Shown here: positions 1 through 6,749 of the stretch, piece after piece | Layout of the letters: each line of letters starts with the position of its first letter | How positions within the stretch are numbered: the first letter of the stretch is position 1 | Program-made: the position numbers and the translations under genes | The notes under the pieces: model-generated | The model's input: only the letters and a program-made list of their open reading frames with translations | What the model was told of the DNA's origin: nothing | Databases searched by the model: none | From: CAYZED01 sp964477445 | Lineage (GTDB): Bacteria; Bacillota; Clostridia; Lutisporales; Lutisporaceae | NCBI GenBank assembly: GCA_964477445.1 | Contig: CAYZED010000034.1 | Span: 1-20,130, forward strand | Reading direction: 5' to 3' | DNA length: 20,130 nucleotides

Positions 1-12
1 TGTGTATGCATA

Positions 13-51
13 ATCAGCTTCCCTCCTCGGCTCCGCCGAGTTTCAGCTGAT
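13..51. other. Nested inverted repeat (hairpin)
   Basis: An outer arm ATCAGCT (13-19) pairs with AGCTGAT (45-51). Inside it, CTCGGC (26-31) pairs with GCCGAG (35-40) around a 3-nt loop. It is GC-rich in otherwise AT-rich DNA and is not followed by a T run, so it is not a simple terminator. It may be the end of an RNA element or dispersed repeat that starts before the window. Role unknown. Confidence 0.4.
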
Positions 52-95
52 AGAAACACTAGGATTAATGCGAATGCTCATTGCATCCCCAACGT

Positions 96-130
96 CTAGG
101 AAACTTTTGATTCTTAGCAACCTTTTTTTT
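96..130 (+). terminator. Possible Rho-independent terminator of an upstream gene
   Basis: CTAGGAA (96-102) can pair with TTCTTAG (111-117), with one G-T wobble and an 8-nt loop. Eight Ts follow at 123-130. The stem is weak and a 5-nt spacer separates it from the T tract, so this is tentative. It would end transcription entering from the left of the window. Confidence 0.35.
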
Positions 131-182
131 GTAAATGTTTTTTTATTAACCCTCGAAACCATTCACCCTCAGTGGGTTGCTG

Positions 183-210
183 TTTTCAAAAAAGTATAGT
201 TTCCTATACT
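183..210 (+). promoter_or_regulatory. Palindromic operator over a putative promoter of the D-cysteine desulfhydrase operon
   Basis: A perfect inverted repeat, AGTATAG-TTTC-CTATACT (193-210), covers a possible -10 box TATACT (205-210) with a weak -35 TTTTCA (183-188). The left arm plus loop (AGTATAGTTTC) nearly matches the AGTATAGTTTTC repeated twice upstream of cysK (5281-5292, 5310-5321), which suggests a shared regulator of sulfur genes. A second small hairpin, GCGGC-TTC-GCCGC (220-232), lies in the presumed leader. Regulator identity is inference. Confidence 0.4.
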
Positions 211-276
211 AGAAGAAAGGCGGCTTCGCCGCTCTTATAACAACTATATAAATTACATGAAATTGGAGTACGTATC

Positions 277-1278
277 ATGAACAGAAGAATTAATACCCCA
301 GGAAAAATTAAATTAGCAAATCTACCAACAAAAATAGAATATCTTAGAAGATTTTCTGAAGAATTGAATGGTCCGCAGATTTGGATAAAAAGAGACGATT
401 TTACTGGCAGCGAGTCTTCAGGAAACAAAATTCGAAAATTGGAATATGTTATTAAAGAAGCATCAGATAGAAATGCAACTTGTCTCATTACTTGCGGAGG
501 GATCCAGTCTAATCATGCCAGGGCTACAGCTGCTGTGGGAGCAAAACTTGGGCTTAAAGTGATTTTGATTTTGGTTGGAAAAGGAACGGAAGCTCCTGAT
601 GGAAATTATTTTATGGATGTTTTGTTTGGTGCAGATATTAGATTTATAAGTAAAGAAGAATATTGCAGAATTGATGAAATTATGAAAGAAGTGGCTGAAG
701 AATGTACAAAGCTTGGTCAAGTACCATATATTATCCCTTCAGGAGCTTCAAATGGAATAGGAACTTGGGGATATTTTGAGGCGATGCATGAAATAGAGGT
801 CCAGGAAGAGGAACTCGGATTTAAATTTGATGCAATAGTATTAGCAATTGGTTCGGGAGGAACTTATACTGGATTGCTTTTAGGAAACGAATTTTTAGAT
901 AGAAAGACAAGAATTGTGGGGATTTCCGTCGGAGGAGATAAAGAGTATTTCAAAAAACAAGTGATGGATTTGATTTCAGAATGGGAATCCTATTCAAAAG
1001 TTGATTTAGAGTCTGCAATTGATAAATACGAGGTATATGATAATTATATTGGACCTGGCTACGCTATTAGTTACCCTGAGGAGATAGCATTTATCAAGGA
1101 ATTGGCTAGAAAAGAAGGTTTGGTACTAGACACTGTTTATACTGGAAAAGCAATGTATGGATTAGTTGAGGAAATAAAAAAAGGGACTTTTAGAAACTGT
1201 GAAAGAGTATTGTTTATACACACTGGTGGTCTAATGGGACTCTTACCAAAGAAAGAGGAATTTAATGAAAAGTATTAG
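277..1278 (+). CDS. dcyD: PLP-dependent D-cysteine desulfhydrase / ACC deaminase family protein
   Basis: A 333-residue cytoplasmic fold-type II PLP enzyme. Family members break D-cysteine into pyruvate, hydrogen sulfide and ammonia; close relatives deaminate 1-aminocyclopropane-1-carboxylate, and the substrate cannot be settled from sequence alone. The PLP lysine is expected at Lys51 in the SGNKIRKLEY motif. CGGIQSNHARA (about 73-83) is the substrate and cofactor loop, a glycine-rich IGSGGTYTG segment binds phosphate, and the C-terminal HTGG is typical. The length fits the family (about 330). The ATG follows TTGGAG. Its last 14 nt overlap the next gene, a DEAD-box helicase, so the two are probably one transcript. 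Context near a palindrome shared with cysK supports a cysteine-related role. The name is moderately secure, the family very secure. Confidence 0.8.
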   Translation: MNRRINTPGKIKLANLPTKIEYLRRFSEELNGPQIWIKRDDFTGSESSGNKIRKLEYVIKEASDRNATCLITCGGIQSNHARATAAVGAKLGLKVILILVGKGTEAPDGNYFMDVLFGADIRFISKEEYCRIDEIMKEVAEECTKLGQVPYIIPSGASNGIGTWGYFEAMHEIEVQEEELGFKFDAIVLAIGSGGTYTGLLLGNEFLDRKTRIVGISVGGDKEYFKKQVMDLISEWESYSKVDLESAIDKYEVYDNYIGPGYAISYPEEIAFIKELARKEGLVLDTVYTGKAMYGLVEEIKKGTFRNCERVLFIHTGGLMGLLPKKEEFNEKY

Positions 1279-2713
1279 TTTTAATGATTATAAATTAAGT
1301 GATGAAATATTAAAAGCGTTAGAAAAACTTGGTTTTGAGAGCCCGACTGAGGTTCAAGCGAAGGTAATTCCATACGCAATTGATAGAAAAGATATTATAG
1401 TGAAGTCAAGGACTGGAAGTGGTAAAACAGCTGCGTTCGGCATACCGATTTGTGACGCAGTTAACCCGGAAGCAAAGAATCCGCAAGCGCTTATTTTAAC
1501 CCCTACCAGAGAATTAGCTGTACAAGTGAAAGAAGATATTTCTCATATAGGTAGGTTTCGAAGAATTAGAGCGACTGCTGTTTTTGGAAAACAACCGATG
1601 TCAATCCAAAAAAACGAACTAAGGCAGAGGGTTCACGTTGTAGTAGGCACACCTGGGAGAACATTTGACCATATTGAAAGAGGGAATCTAGTTCTCGATG
1701 ATATAAAATATTTAGTTATAGATGAAGCAGATAAAATGCTTGATATGGGTTTTATTGATCAAATAAGAGATGTTATTGATGCTTTGCCAAAGGACAGAAT
1801 CACAATGCTTTTTTCAGCAACATTTCCTGATGAGATTGATGGCATATGCGGTGAGTATATGAAAAAACCAATTAGAATTGAAATTGAAACGAGCGAACAT
1901 GAATCAAAAAAAATTAAACAAATAGCTTATCAGGTTGAAGAGAGTAAAAAATTTAATTTAGTTAAGAAGTTGATTTATGTTAATCATCCAGAGAGCTGCA
2001 TACTTTTTTGTAATACAAGAGAGAAAGTCGAAGACCTATTTTCAAAAATGAAACGAGAAGGTTTTAGAAGCGAAGCTTTACATGGGGGTATGGAGCAGAC
2101 CGAAAGGCTTGATGTAATGAAAGCATTTAAGCAGGGGAAATTTAGCTTTTTAGTAGCGACAGATGTTGCAGCGAGAGGGATTCATGTTGAGGATATAACT
2201 CTAGTAGTAAACTATGACCTTCCGATGGAAACAGAGAGCTATGTTCATAGAATTGGCAGAACAGGAAGAGTTGAAAAAGAAGGACTTGCAGTTACTCTAT
2301 TTACTATGTATGAGGATAGATTTTTGGCATCCATCGAAGAATTTATTGACTATAAATTGGAGATTGGAATAGAGCCTAACGATAACGACGTCGAAAAGGG
2401 TAGGCTAATTTTTGAAGAAAAGCTATCTGAACCAACGAAGTTAAAACCTATAAAAGATGCTCGTTTAAACAAAGAAGTTGTACGCATAAGGATAAACTCT
2501 GGCAGGAAAGACAAAATGAGGCCAGGGGACATTGTGGGGGCGATAACTGCAATCGATGGAGTATCTGCTGACGATATAGGAATTATTGATGTTCAGGACA
2601 CTTGTTCATATGTAGAGATATTTGGAAAGAATGCTGATAAGGTACTAAATAAATTAGCTGTAACAAAAATAAAAGGCAAAATTCACACAATACGAAAGGT
2701 TGGCTTTGTTTAA
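1265..2713 (+). CDS. dbpA: ATP-dependent RNA helicase DbpA/YxiN
   Basis: A 482-residue DEAD-box RNA helicase that by family acts on 23S rRNA hairpin 92 during large-subunit assembly. Visible in order: Q motif region (FESPTEVQ), motif I SRTGSGKT (48-55), PTREL (80-84), GTPGR (128-132), DEAD (153-156), SAT (184-186), ILFCNT (246-251), VATDVAARG (297-305) and HRIGRTGR (328-335). The C-terminal stretch 405-480 (VRIRINSGRKDKMRPGDIVGAI onward) is the DbpA-type RRM-like RNA-binding domain, which separates it from generic CshA-type helicases. The size matches B. subtilis YxiN. It starts inside the end of the desulfhydrase gene and its stop shares one base with the next ATG, implying translational coupling. 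Confidence 0.93.
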   Translation: MKSISFNDYKLSDEILKALEKLGFESPTEVQAKVIPYAIDRKDIIVKSRTGSGKTAAFGIPICDAVNPEAKNPQALILTPTRELAVQVKEDISHIGRFRRIRATAVFGKQPMSIQKNELRQRVHVVVGTPGRTFDHIERGNLVLDDIKYLVIDEADKMLDMGFIDQIRDVIDALPKDRITMLFSATFPDEIDGICGEYMKKPIRIEIETSEHESKKIKQIAYQVEESKKFNLVKKLIYVNHPESCILFCNTREKVEDLFSKMKREGFRSEALHGGMEQTERLDVMKAFKQGKFSFLVATDVAARGIHVEDITLVVNYDLPMETESYVHRIGRTGRVEKEGLAVTLFTMYEDRFLASIEEFIDYKLEIGIEPNDNDVEKGRLIFEEKLSEPTKLKPIKDARLNKEVVRIRINSGRKDKMRPGDIVGAITAIDGVSADDIGIIDVQDTCSYVEIFGKNADKVLNKLAVTKIKGKIHTIRKVGFV

Positions 2714-3291
2714 TGTGGCAGTGGATAAGCGGGGTAGATAACTATTTTACTAATATTGTACAAAGCATTATTAATACTAACATGACATCAATTATGAAGA
2801 ATTTATCGCTTGTAGGATCTTATAAAGGATATGTTTTTATTTGTATTTTTCTTTTAGTACTATCATTTAGATATCGAAAAATTGCATATGAGATATACTT
2901 TGTGATTTTTGGGCTAATTACTAGTGCGTTATTAAATGAAGGATTAAAGATATGCTTTAATAGAGCCAGACCAGATAACATTAGATTAGTGAATGAGACG
3001 GGGCTTAGTTTTCCTAGTGGACATGCGATGAATAGTATGGTTTTTTATATGCTAATAGCGATTTTTGTAATCAATTATGTTAGGGTTGATAGTTTAAAAA
3101 GACATGATTTTTTTAAACGTATATTTCTATACTTGATAATTTTTGTTTGTATTTTGATGCCTTTTTTTATTGGCGTAAGCCGTATATATTTAGGAGTGCA
3201 TTATCCAAGTGATGTAATTGGGGGATATATTTTTGGAGTAATTTGGGTTGCAACTTTATTTGCTTTAAAAAGATACAAAAAAGCAACATAA
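2713..3291 (+). CDS. PAP2-family membrane phosphatase
   Basis: A 192-residue integral membrane protein of the type 2 phosphatidic acid phosphatase family, which dephosphorylates lipid phosphates such as phosphatidylglycerophosphate or undecaprenyl pyrophosphate. All three catalytic motifs are present: KICFNRARP (79-87), PSGH (101-104) and SRIYLGVHYPSD (156-167), giving Arg157, His104, His163 and Asp167. About five hydrophobic segments surround them, with motifs on the outer face by family analogy. The start codon overlaps the helicase stop as TAATG. The exact lipid substrate cannot be deduced. It is the last gene of the three-gene unit; no clear terminator follows before the band 7 gene. Confidence 0.9.
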   Translation: MWQWISGVDNYFTNIVQSIINTNMTSIMKNLSLVGSYKGYVFICIFLLVLSFRYRKIAYEIYFVIFGLITSALLNEGLKICFNRARPDNIRLVNETGLSFPSGHAMNSMVFYMLIAIFVINYVRVDSLKRHDFFKRIFLYLIIFVCILMPFFIGVSRIYLGVHYPSDVIGGYIFGVIWVATLFALKRYKKAT

Positions 3292-3320
3292 CAAAATGGT
3301 ATAATTAAATTAAGAACTAC

Positions 3321-3348
3321 TTCACATAAATGGGATAATAAATATAAT
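3321..3348 (+). promoter_or_regulatory. Candidate promoter for the band 7 gene
   Basis: TTCACA (3321-3326) and TATAAT (3343-3348) are spaced 16 bp, close to the AGGGAGG ribosome site at 3356-3362. An alternative extended -10, TGGTATAAT (3297-3305), lies further upstream without a good -35. Either could drive the band 7 gene. Confidence 0.35.
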
Positions 3349-3368
3349 AAGAAAAGGGAGGTTTTCAA

Positions 3369-4237
3369 ATGGAGTTAACTTACATAATACTCGGGATTGC
3401 TGCTTTTATCATTTTGTTTTTCTTCGCAGGCATTAAGATCGTAAGGCCTACCCAAAGAGGATTAATTGAAACATTAGGACGGTATACAAAATTCGCACAA
3501 CCTGGTTTTCATTGGGTATTTCCAGTTATTAAGAAACTTTACTTTATAAACATAACAGAACAAATGGTAAATGCCGAGCCCCAAGTAATTATTACAAATG
3601 ATAACTTAAATGCTACAGTTGATGCTCAGGTTTATTTTAAAGTAAGAACTGACGAAGTTAGTGTTAAGAACTGTCAATATAATGTAGCAAATTATCAATA
3701 CCAGATAGTTAATTTAGCGAGAACAACATTAAGAAATATTATTGGTACTATGTCGCTTCGATCCGCAAATAGCGAAAGAGGAAGGATCAATAATGACTTA
3801 CATGAGACTTTAGAGAGCGCTATTCAGAATTGGGGAATAGAAATTACTAGAACAGAATTAAAAGAAATAGATCCACCTAAAGATGTTCAAGAAACAATGA
3901 ATAAAGTAGTAAAAGCCGAAAACGAAAAGATTGCGGCGATCGATTTTGCAACAGCGGCAGAAACTACTGCTGATGGTGTTAAACGTGCTGAAATAAAAAA
4001 GCCGAAGGCATAAGACAAGCAAAAATTCTTGCGGCTGAAGGTGAGGCTCAAGCCATTAAATTGGTTAATGAAGCCGCGAATGAATTTTTCGTGGGTAATG
4101 CTCAGATTCTAAGAAAATTACAGGCAGTCGAAAATTCATTGAAGGAAAACTCAAAAATTGTTATACCTTCAGATACTCAACTTATAAATATGGTTGGTGA
4201 CTTAGCTGGAGTAATACCTATAGATAGAAATAGATAA
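3369..4237 (+). CDS. SPFH/band 7 (stomatin/QmcA-like) membrane protein, read through a -1 frameshift
   Basis: A flotillin/stomatin-type scaffold anchored by an N-terminal membrane helix (residues 4-23). The SPFH domain follows, with typical VRPTQRGLIETLGRYTKFAQPGFHWVFP and VDAQVYFKV sequence. In the initial frame the protein stops after 214 residues (TAA 4011-4013), just after KRAEIKK. In the -1 frame from 4001 the sequence continues as AEGIRQAKILAAEGEAQAI and runs 78 codons to TAA at 4235-4237, exactly the coiled-coil and C-terminal part expected of the family. The joined protein would be 289 residues, close to QmcA-type proteins (about 300). The switch falls on A AAA AAG (3995-4001) in correct slippery phasing. 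It may be programmed frameshifting, a homopolymer sequencing error, or a recent pseudogene. The start follows AAGGGAGG. Confidence 0.8.
3995..4001 (+). other. A AAA AAG slippery heptamer at the band 7 frame switch
   Basis: The zero-frame codons are ATA AAA AAG, so the heptamer has the X XXY YYZ phasing used in bacterial dnaX -1 frameshifting. After a -1 slip the next codon is GCC (4001) and the conserved AEGIRQA sequence follows. Downstream AGCCG (4000-4004) can pair with CGGCT (4032-4036) and CAAG (4016-4019) with CTTG (4028-4031), but the stem touches the slip site rather than lying 5-9 nt away. Only a weak Shine-Dalgarno-like GGTG (3975-3978) lies upstream. Confidence 0.5.
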
Positions 4238-4289
4238 TATGAATTAATGAAAAATAAGTAAAAAAAGAAGGATTTAGGAGGGTTTGGTT

Positions 4290-4742
4290 ATGAATAAAAA
4301 AGTATTTTTCTTTACAAGGTCAGGTAACAGTAAAAGAATAGCTGAGAAAATAGCAGATAAAACAGGGGCCGAACTTGTCGAAATTAAAGACAATATGAAT
4401 TGGAAAGGTATTTGGGGTTTCATTAAAGGTGGATTTTACGCAGTAAGAAATAAAACTGTAGAAATAACTTATGATAGCATTGTAAGTAGTGAAGATATTT
4501 GTGTTCTTGTTTCACCTGTTTGGGGTGGCGTAGTTACACCTTCAGCGAGCGCATTTTTAAAAAAAGTTGACGCATCCAGAGTTGTTTTAGTGGTAAACAG
4601 TGGTGGTGAAGGATACGAAAAAGCACTGCTGAAAGCAGAAGAAAAGCATGGCAAGTTTTTTGGCAAAGCTGGTCTAATAGGGAAAAGTAGAAATGAAGAT
4701 TCTGTAATACAAGAAATCACTAATTTAGTAAGAAATGACTAA
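4290..4742 (+). CDS. Flavodoxin family protein
   Basis: A 150-residue single-domain flavodoxin fold, presumably an FMN-binding electron carrier in the cytoplasm. The phosphate-binding loop TRSGNSKRIAEKI is at residues 9-21. The segment LVSPVWGGVVTPSASAFLKKV resembles the flavodoxin/flavin-reductase loop with its aromatic residue stacking on the isoalloxazine ring, and VVLVVNSGGEG forms a later strand and loop. I chose ATG at 4290 rather than a TTG six bases earlier because AGGAGGG (4276-4282) is 7 nt upstream of it. Its last 8 nt overlap the alkyltransferase gene, suggesting coupled translation. The redox partner is unknown. Confidence 0.8.
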   Translation: MNKKVFFFTRSGNSKRIAEKIADKTGAELVEIKDNMNWKGIWGFIKGGFYAVRNKTVEITYDSIVSSEDICVLVSPVWGGVVTPSASAFLKKVDASRVVLVVNSGGEGYEKALLKAEEKHGKFFGKAGLIGKSRNEDSVIQEITNLVRND

Positions 4743-5214
4743 GTTTTTATATGAATCGAAATTTGGGAATTTTGTTTTTAAATTAGATAAGGGTAAGATT
4801 GCTCAAATATCATTTGACCAAGAATTGCCAGATGCTAATATGGACACCCTTACCGAAGACTTTTCAGTAAACGAAACATTAAAAAAAGAAATTAAGAAAC
4901 AATTTGACTTGTATTTTTTAGGGGAGTTAAAGTCGTTTGACTTGCCTATTTCTGCTTTAGGAACAAATTTTATGAAAAGAGTATGGGATGCACTAAAAGA
5001 GATTCCATATGGAAAAACAATCAGTTATAAAGAATTGGCAGAAAGAGTTGGAAACCCTAAGGCTTCGAGAGCTGTGGGTGGAGCATGCAATAAGAATCCG
5101 ATTCCTTTTATTGTTCCATGTCATAGAGTTATTGGATCAAATGGCAAGCTCGTTGGATATGCAGGTGGGTTAGATTTGAAGAGCAAGTTGCTTGATCTGG
5201 AGAAGAATAAATAA
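4735..5214 (+). CDS. ogt: Methylated-DNA--[protein]-cysteine S-methyltransferase
   Basis: A 159-residue suicide DNA-repair protein that moves the alkyl group from O6-alkylguanine (and O4-alkylthymine) to its own cysteine. The active-site motif PCHRVI places the acceptor at Cys129. Upstream lie the helix-turn-helix (YGKTISYKELAERVGNPKASRAVG, about 92-115) and the arginine finger Arg112. The C-terminal GYAGGL loop is also conserved. It is the short Ogt type without an Ada N-terminal domain. The start overlaps the flavodoxin stop (ATGACTAAG) and has a weak ribosome site of its own, so it is probably coupled. A strong terminator follows. Confidence 0.94.
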   Translation: MTKFLYESKFGNFVFKLDKGKIAQISFDQELPDANMDTLTEDFSVNETLKKEIKKQFDLYFLGELKSFDLPISALGTNFMKRVWDALKEIPYGKTISYKELAERVGNPKASRAVGGACNKNPIPFIVPCHRVIGSNGKLVGYAGGLDLKSKLLDLEKNK

Positions 5215-5234
5215 GGTAATAAAGATTTAATACT

Positions 5235-5263
5235 AAAAAACACGCTTTACTGCGTGTTTTTTT
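5235..5263 (+). terminator. Rho-independent terminator after ogt
   Basis: AACACGC (5239-5245) pairs with GCGTGTT (5252-5258) around TTTACT. The flanking A run and the following T run extend the stem and supply the U tract. It ends the flavodoxin-ogt unit, and because the flanks are A and T runs it could act in both directions. Confidence 0.85.
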
Positions 5264-5265
5264 CA

Positions 5266-5321
5266 ACATTTATTTATTGAAGTATAGTTTTCATACATTC
5301 ATTTATTGAAGTATAGTTTTC
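5266..5321 (+). repeat. Two 27-bp direct repeats upstream of the cysK promoter (candidate operator)
   Basis: Copies at 5266-5292 and 5295-5321 differ by one base and are offset by 29 bp. Each ends in ATTGAAGTATAGTTTTC, and the second abuts the -35 box of cysK. That position fits an activator site, or a repressor contacting polymerase. The AGTATAGTTT core recurs in the palindrome before the D-cysteine desulfhydrase gene. Confidence 0.6.
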
Positions 5322-5323
5322 TA

Positions 5324-5352
5324 TTGACAAAGCATTTCATAACGCGTATGAT
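5324..5352 (+). promoter_or_regulatory. Sigma-A promoter of cysK
   Basis: A perfect -35 TTGACA (5324-5329) and -10 TATGAT (5347-5352) are separated by 17 bp. The expected start near 5359 leaves a leader of about 50 nt before the ATG. Confidence 0.8.
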
Positions 5353-5412
5353 TGACTCATAACATATAAAACATATATATTTACTATGAATTAAAGAATT
5401 GAGGATAACATT

Positions 5413-6345
5413 ATGAAAATTGCTAATAGTATTACAGATTTAATTGGAAACACACCTTTGCTCAAACTTAATAATTATAAAAAATCGGAAGAATTAGGTG
5501 CCGACATTATAGTTAAATTGGAATCTTTTAACCCTGCATCGAGCGTAAAAGACAGAATTGGTTTTTCAATGATTAAGGATGCTGAAGAAAAAGGTTTAAT
5601 TAATGAATCGACAGTAATTATAGAACCAACTAGTGGGAACACTGGGATAGCACTTGCTTACATTGCAGCAGCTAGGGGCTACAAAATCATATTAACAATG
5701 CCAGACACAATGAGTATAGAGCGTAGGAATCTACTGAAAGCACTCGGAGCAGAGCTGGTTTTAACACCGGGTGCTGAAGGTATGATGGGAGCTATACGTA
5801 AGGCTGAAGAATTAGCATCGGAAAACGAACACGCTTTATTACTTCAACAGTTCAATAATCCGGCGAATCCTGAAATTCATAGGAAGACTACAGCAGAAGA
5901 AATCTGGAGAGATACAGATGGTGATATAGATATTTTTGTAGCAGGCGTTGGTACTGGTGGGACTATAACTGGCGTAGGTAGCTACTTAAAAGAAAAGAAC
6001 CCATTAATAAAAATTGTGGCGGTTGAACCGTTTGATTCGCCAGTTTTATCAGGTGGAAATAAAGGCCCACATAAACTTCAAGGTATAGGTGCAGGATTTA
6101 TACCTTCAATTTTAAAAAAAGAAGTTATAGACGAAATAATAACAGTTAAAACAGAAGATGCTTTTTTAGCTGCCAGAAATTTAGCAAAAGCTGAAGGAGT
6201 TTTAGCGGGAATTTCTTCAGGAGCTGCTTTGCATGCTGCTAAAATATTAGCTAATAAACCTGAAAATAAAGGTAAAAACATCGTGGTTTTGTTACCAGAT
6301 ACAGGAGAAAGATACCTTTCAACGATGTTATTTAATGAAGATTAG
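5413..6345 (+). CDS. cysK: Cysteine synthase (O-acetylserine sulfhydrylase)
   Basis: A 310-residue PLP enzyme that makes L-cysteine from O-acetylserine and sulfide in the cytoplasm. The PLP lysine is Lys46 in NPASSVKDRIG. The PTSGNTG loop (72-78) binds the substrate carboxylate, GTGGTITG binds the cofactor phosphate, and the C-terminal LLPDTGERYLST is characteristic of CysK/CysM. The length matches the family. The ATG follows GAGGATAA. It is apparently transcribed alone from the strong promoter at 5324-5352 with two upstream direct repeats. The next gene has its own promoter and riboswitch. CysK versus CysM cannot be fully separated by eye, but the start NSITDLIGNTPLLKLN is CysK-like. Confidence 0.95.
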   Translation: MKIANSITDLIGNTPLLKLNNYKKSEELGADIIVKLESFNPASSVKDRIGFSMIKDAEEKGLINESTVIIEPTSGNTGIALAYIAAARGYKIILTMPDTMSIERRNLLKALGAELVLTPGAEGMMGAIRKAEELASENEHALLLQQFNNPANPEIHRKTTAEEIWRDTDGDIDIFVAGVGTGGTITGVGSYLKEKNPLIKIVAVEPFDSPVLSGGNKGPHKLQGIGAGFIPSILKKEVIDEIITVKTEDAFLAARNLAKAEGVLAGISSGAALHAAKILANKPENKGKNIVVLLPDTGERYLSTMLFNED

Positions 6346-6421
6346 AATTACGAAAACCAAAAACTTATTACTGATTCGCAAAAATAACTTCATAAAATCT
6401 AAAAAATATTTTGAAAGATAC

Positions 6422-6451
6422 TTGACTTATCAATGGTGGGCGTGATAGGAT
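6422..6451 (+). promoter_or_regulatory. Promoter of the SAM riboswitch-hom transcript
   Basis: -35 TTGACT (6422-6427) and -10 TAGGAT (6446-6451), 18 bp apart, with an extended -10 TG at 6443-6444. Transcription would begin just before the riboswitch at about 6471. Confidence 0.6.
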
Positions 6452-6470
6452 ATAGAAAATTAAATATTTG

Positions 6471-6580
6471 CTCTTATCAAGAGAGGCGGAGGGACTGGCC
6501 CTATGAAGCCCAGCAACCGGCGAGAAATCGCAAGGTGCTAATTCCAGCAACAAACAAGATTTGTTGATAGATGAGGGAGG
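6471..6580 (+). promoter_or_regulatory. SAM-I (S-box) riboswitch
   Basis: Conserved S-box blocks are present in order: the P1 strand CTCTTATC (6471-6478) then AGAGAGGCGGAGGGACTGGC, CCTATGAAGCCCAGCAACC, the P3 stem CGAGAAATCG, AAGGTGCTAATTCCAGCA and a P4 hairpin. The P1 3' strand is GATGAGGG (6570-6577). When SAM is scarce, GAGGGAGG (6573-6580), which overlaps P1, can instead pair over 8 bp with CCTCTTTC (6604-6611). That disrupts the following terminator and allows hom to be transcribed. This is a SAM-off transcription attenuator. Confidence 0.95.
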
Positions 6581-6600
6581 GACGAAATCTGCTGAATTAT

Positions 6601-6632
6601 AATCCTCTTTCATTTTGAAAGAGGATTTTTTA
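6601..6632 (+). terminator. Riboswitch-controlled terminator before hom
   Basis: AATCCTCTTTC (6601-6611) pairs perfectly with GAAAGAGGATT (6617-6627) around ATTTT and is followed by a T run. Its 5' arm contains the antiterminator target for the SAM riboswitch. Confidence 0.92.
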
Positions 6633-6749
6633 TATGCCATGATATTGTGAATCTTTGTCATATATCTAAGCAAAGTGAATTGAATCTAAAACAAACCATG
6701 TTTGAATTGAATTAACTCGGCATAAGATGAGGGCAAGGATGGAGGAAGT

